Source of the DNA: Opitutia bacterium
Lineage (GTDB): Bacteria > Verrucomicrobiota > Verrucomicrobiia > Opitutales > UBA953
Length of the DNA stretch: 64,000 bases
Assembly (NCBI GenBank): GCA_947378845.1
Contig: CANCLQ010000002.1
Coordinates: 1 to 64,000 of the forward strand
Reading direction: 5' to 3'
Shown here: positions 63,104 to 64,000 of the stretch, piece after piece
Layout of the letters: each line of letters opens with the position of its first letter
Numbering within the stretch: position 1 is the first letter of the stretch
Translations under genes and position numbers: made by a program
The notes under the pieces: model-generated
Told to the model about the DNA's origin: nothing
Database searches by the model: none
Seen by the model: only the letters and a program-made list of their open reading frames with translations

Positions 63104-64000
63104 TTACTTTCGGCCTAGCCACTTTAAAACCTCAGGCAAAGAGCGTGTATTCAAAACCTGTTCTTTCGTGAGCCAACCCTTGCGTGCGATACGAACACCG
63201 TGTGCCGCAAAACCAAGCTGCTCCGTGTCGTGAGCGTCTGGATTAATCGCGCAAAGAACGCCCTTCTCCGCCGCCCGGCGCCACCAACGCCAATCTAAAT
63301 CCAGGCGCCATGGGTTCGCATTTAATTCCAAGATGGTGTCATTTGCGGCTGCCGCATCGATAATCTTTGCGACATCCACTTCGTAAGGCTCGCGACGATT
63401 AAGCAAGCGGCCCGTTAAGTGGCCAATCATGTCCACGTGCTCATTCTCAATGGCTTTAATGATTCTCTTCGTCTGCGTTTCTTTATCTAAGGTGAAAAGA
63501 TTATGTACCGAACCGACGACGAAATCGAGCTTGCCTAAAATGTCGTCCGAGAAATCCAAAGCGCCTTCACGCAAAATATCTACTTCGCTTCCGCTTAGAA
63601 CACGAACATGGAAGCGTCCCGATTGATTGAGCTTATTGATTTCTTCAATCTGCTGGGCGAGGCGACTTTCATCTAGTCCGCGGGCCTGGAAGCTCGACTT
63701 CGAATGATCTGAGATACCCAAGTAACTCCAGCCCATTTTCTCGGCAGCAGCGGCCATCTGCTCCAAGGTGTGATCTCCATCGGAGGCCGTGGTGTGATTA
63801 TGGAAAACGCCTTTAATATCCTGGAGCTGCACGAGTCGCGGCAAACGTTTCGCTTCGGATTCTTCAATCTCGCCCGCGCCTTCGCGCAGTTCGGGCGGAA
63901 TCCACTCGAGTCCCAACGCTTTAAAAACTTCTTCTTCGCTTTGTGCGCCAGGCGCGGCGGTCTTTTCGTCGACTGACTTAAATCCCCACTCACTCATGCT
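63104..64000 (-). CDS. polX: C-terminal PHP domain of a PolX-type DNA polymerase (partial)
   Basis: The gene runs off the right edge; about 298 residues of its C-terminus are seen. [21 protein letters not shown] is the linker after the polymerase domain. The PHP domain has [15 protein letters not shown] (His-x-His), [48 protein letters not shown] and [11 protein letters not shown], all metal ligands present. PHP gives 3'-5' exonuclease activity. The N-terminal Pol-beta domain lies outside. Confidence 0.88.
   Translation of the reverse strand, partial: SMSEWGFKSVDEKTAAPGAQSEEEVFKALGLEWIPPELREGAGEIEESEAKRLPRLVQLQDIKGVFHNHTTASDGDHTLEQMAAAAEKMGWSYLGISDHSKSSFQARGLDESRLAQQIEEINKLNQSGRFHVRVLSGSEVDILREGALDFSDDILGKLDFVVGSVHNLFTLDKETQTKRIIKAIENEHVDMIGHLTGRLLNRREPYEVDVAKIIDAAAANDTILELNANPWRLDLDWRWWRRAAEKGVLCAINPDAHDTEQLGFAAHGVRIARKGWLTKEQVLNTRSLPEVLKWLGRK

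Noticed and set aside
1..64000. CRISPR arrays, transposases, integrase genes and rRNA genes
   Set aside because: No regularly spaced repeats, no transposase or integrase frame and no rRNA sequence were found in the window.

Overview
The window looks like a stretch of core chromosome from a Gram-negative bacterium of moderate GC. Evidence for an outer membrane is kdsA (KDO synthesis), a complete type II secretion machine with a secretin, LpoB-type lipoproteins and a small beta-barrel protein. Gene order and family mix (tightly packed housekeeping genes, T2SS with a degenerate GspL/GspM, secreted GH29 fucosidase, ebo cluster, POT transporter) suggest a Verrucomicrobiota-like (Opitutae-like) aquatic heterotroph. 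This is inference from protein families only; there is no rRNA gene in the window. Shine-Dalgarno sequences are weak or absent before many genes, so several starts are judgement calls.

Layout. 1-0.2 kb: a probable 6S RNA and hairpin. 0.2-9.2 kb: housekeeping genes (radC, beta-carbonic anhydrase, ftsK, HAD phosphatase, prfA, tcdA, a Tsr3/DTW-superfamily protein, purC). 9.2-15.0 kb: a six-gene minus-strand operon that matches the ebo cluster (EboF, EboD, EboC, EboE, EboB and a 100-residue protein where EboA would be expected). 15.1-16.0 kb: an AT-rich glycosyltransferase-like gene bracketed by a 12-bp direct repeat. 16.0-20.1 kb: cytochrome c, FHS-type sugar transporter and alpha-L-fucosidase, the last two convergent on a strong terminator. 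20.2-20.6 kb: tRNA-Ser(CGA) with its 3' end and downstream flank duplicated. 20.7-25.1 kb: envelope lipoproteins (LpoB, COG3014, PEGA proteins) and an outer-membrane barrel. 25.2-25.3 kb: an unlisted 30-residue membrane ORF with its own terminator. 25.6-36.3 kb: type II secretion, with a GspC-like gene and GspGHIJKLM on plus and GspDEF on minus, meeting tail to tail.

36.5-44.7 kb: rmuC, a SlyD-like isomerase with a Cys-rich tail, OsmC, ferredoxin, a PurM-like gene, tRNA-Pro(TGG), LysM protein, NUDIX hydrolase and PfkB kinase. 44.7-50.6 kb (minus): coaX, birA, nadC (cofactor synthesis), dnaJ-grpE-AsmA-like, and a lipoprotein. 50.7-53.5 kb (plus): hisG with aguB and aguA (agmatine to putrescine). 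53.5-56.1 kb (minus): feoA-feoB-small Cys-rich membrane protein behind a Fur-like palindrome. 56.2-64.0 kb: POT peptide transporter, exodeoxyribonuclease III, IMP dehydrogenase, menC-menE (menaquinone), kdsA, and the C-terminal PHP part of a PolX-type polymerase cut by the window edge.

The most interesting system is the ebo operon, whose product is still chemically undefined in most bacteria. Other notable points are the tRNA-Ser tail repeats, the direct-repeat-flanked glycosyltransferase, a terminator-like hairpin inside the NUDIX gene, and three convergent gene pairs whose stop codons interlock by exactly four bases.
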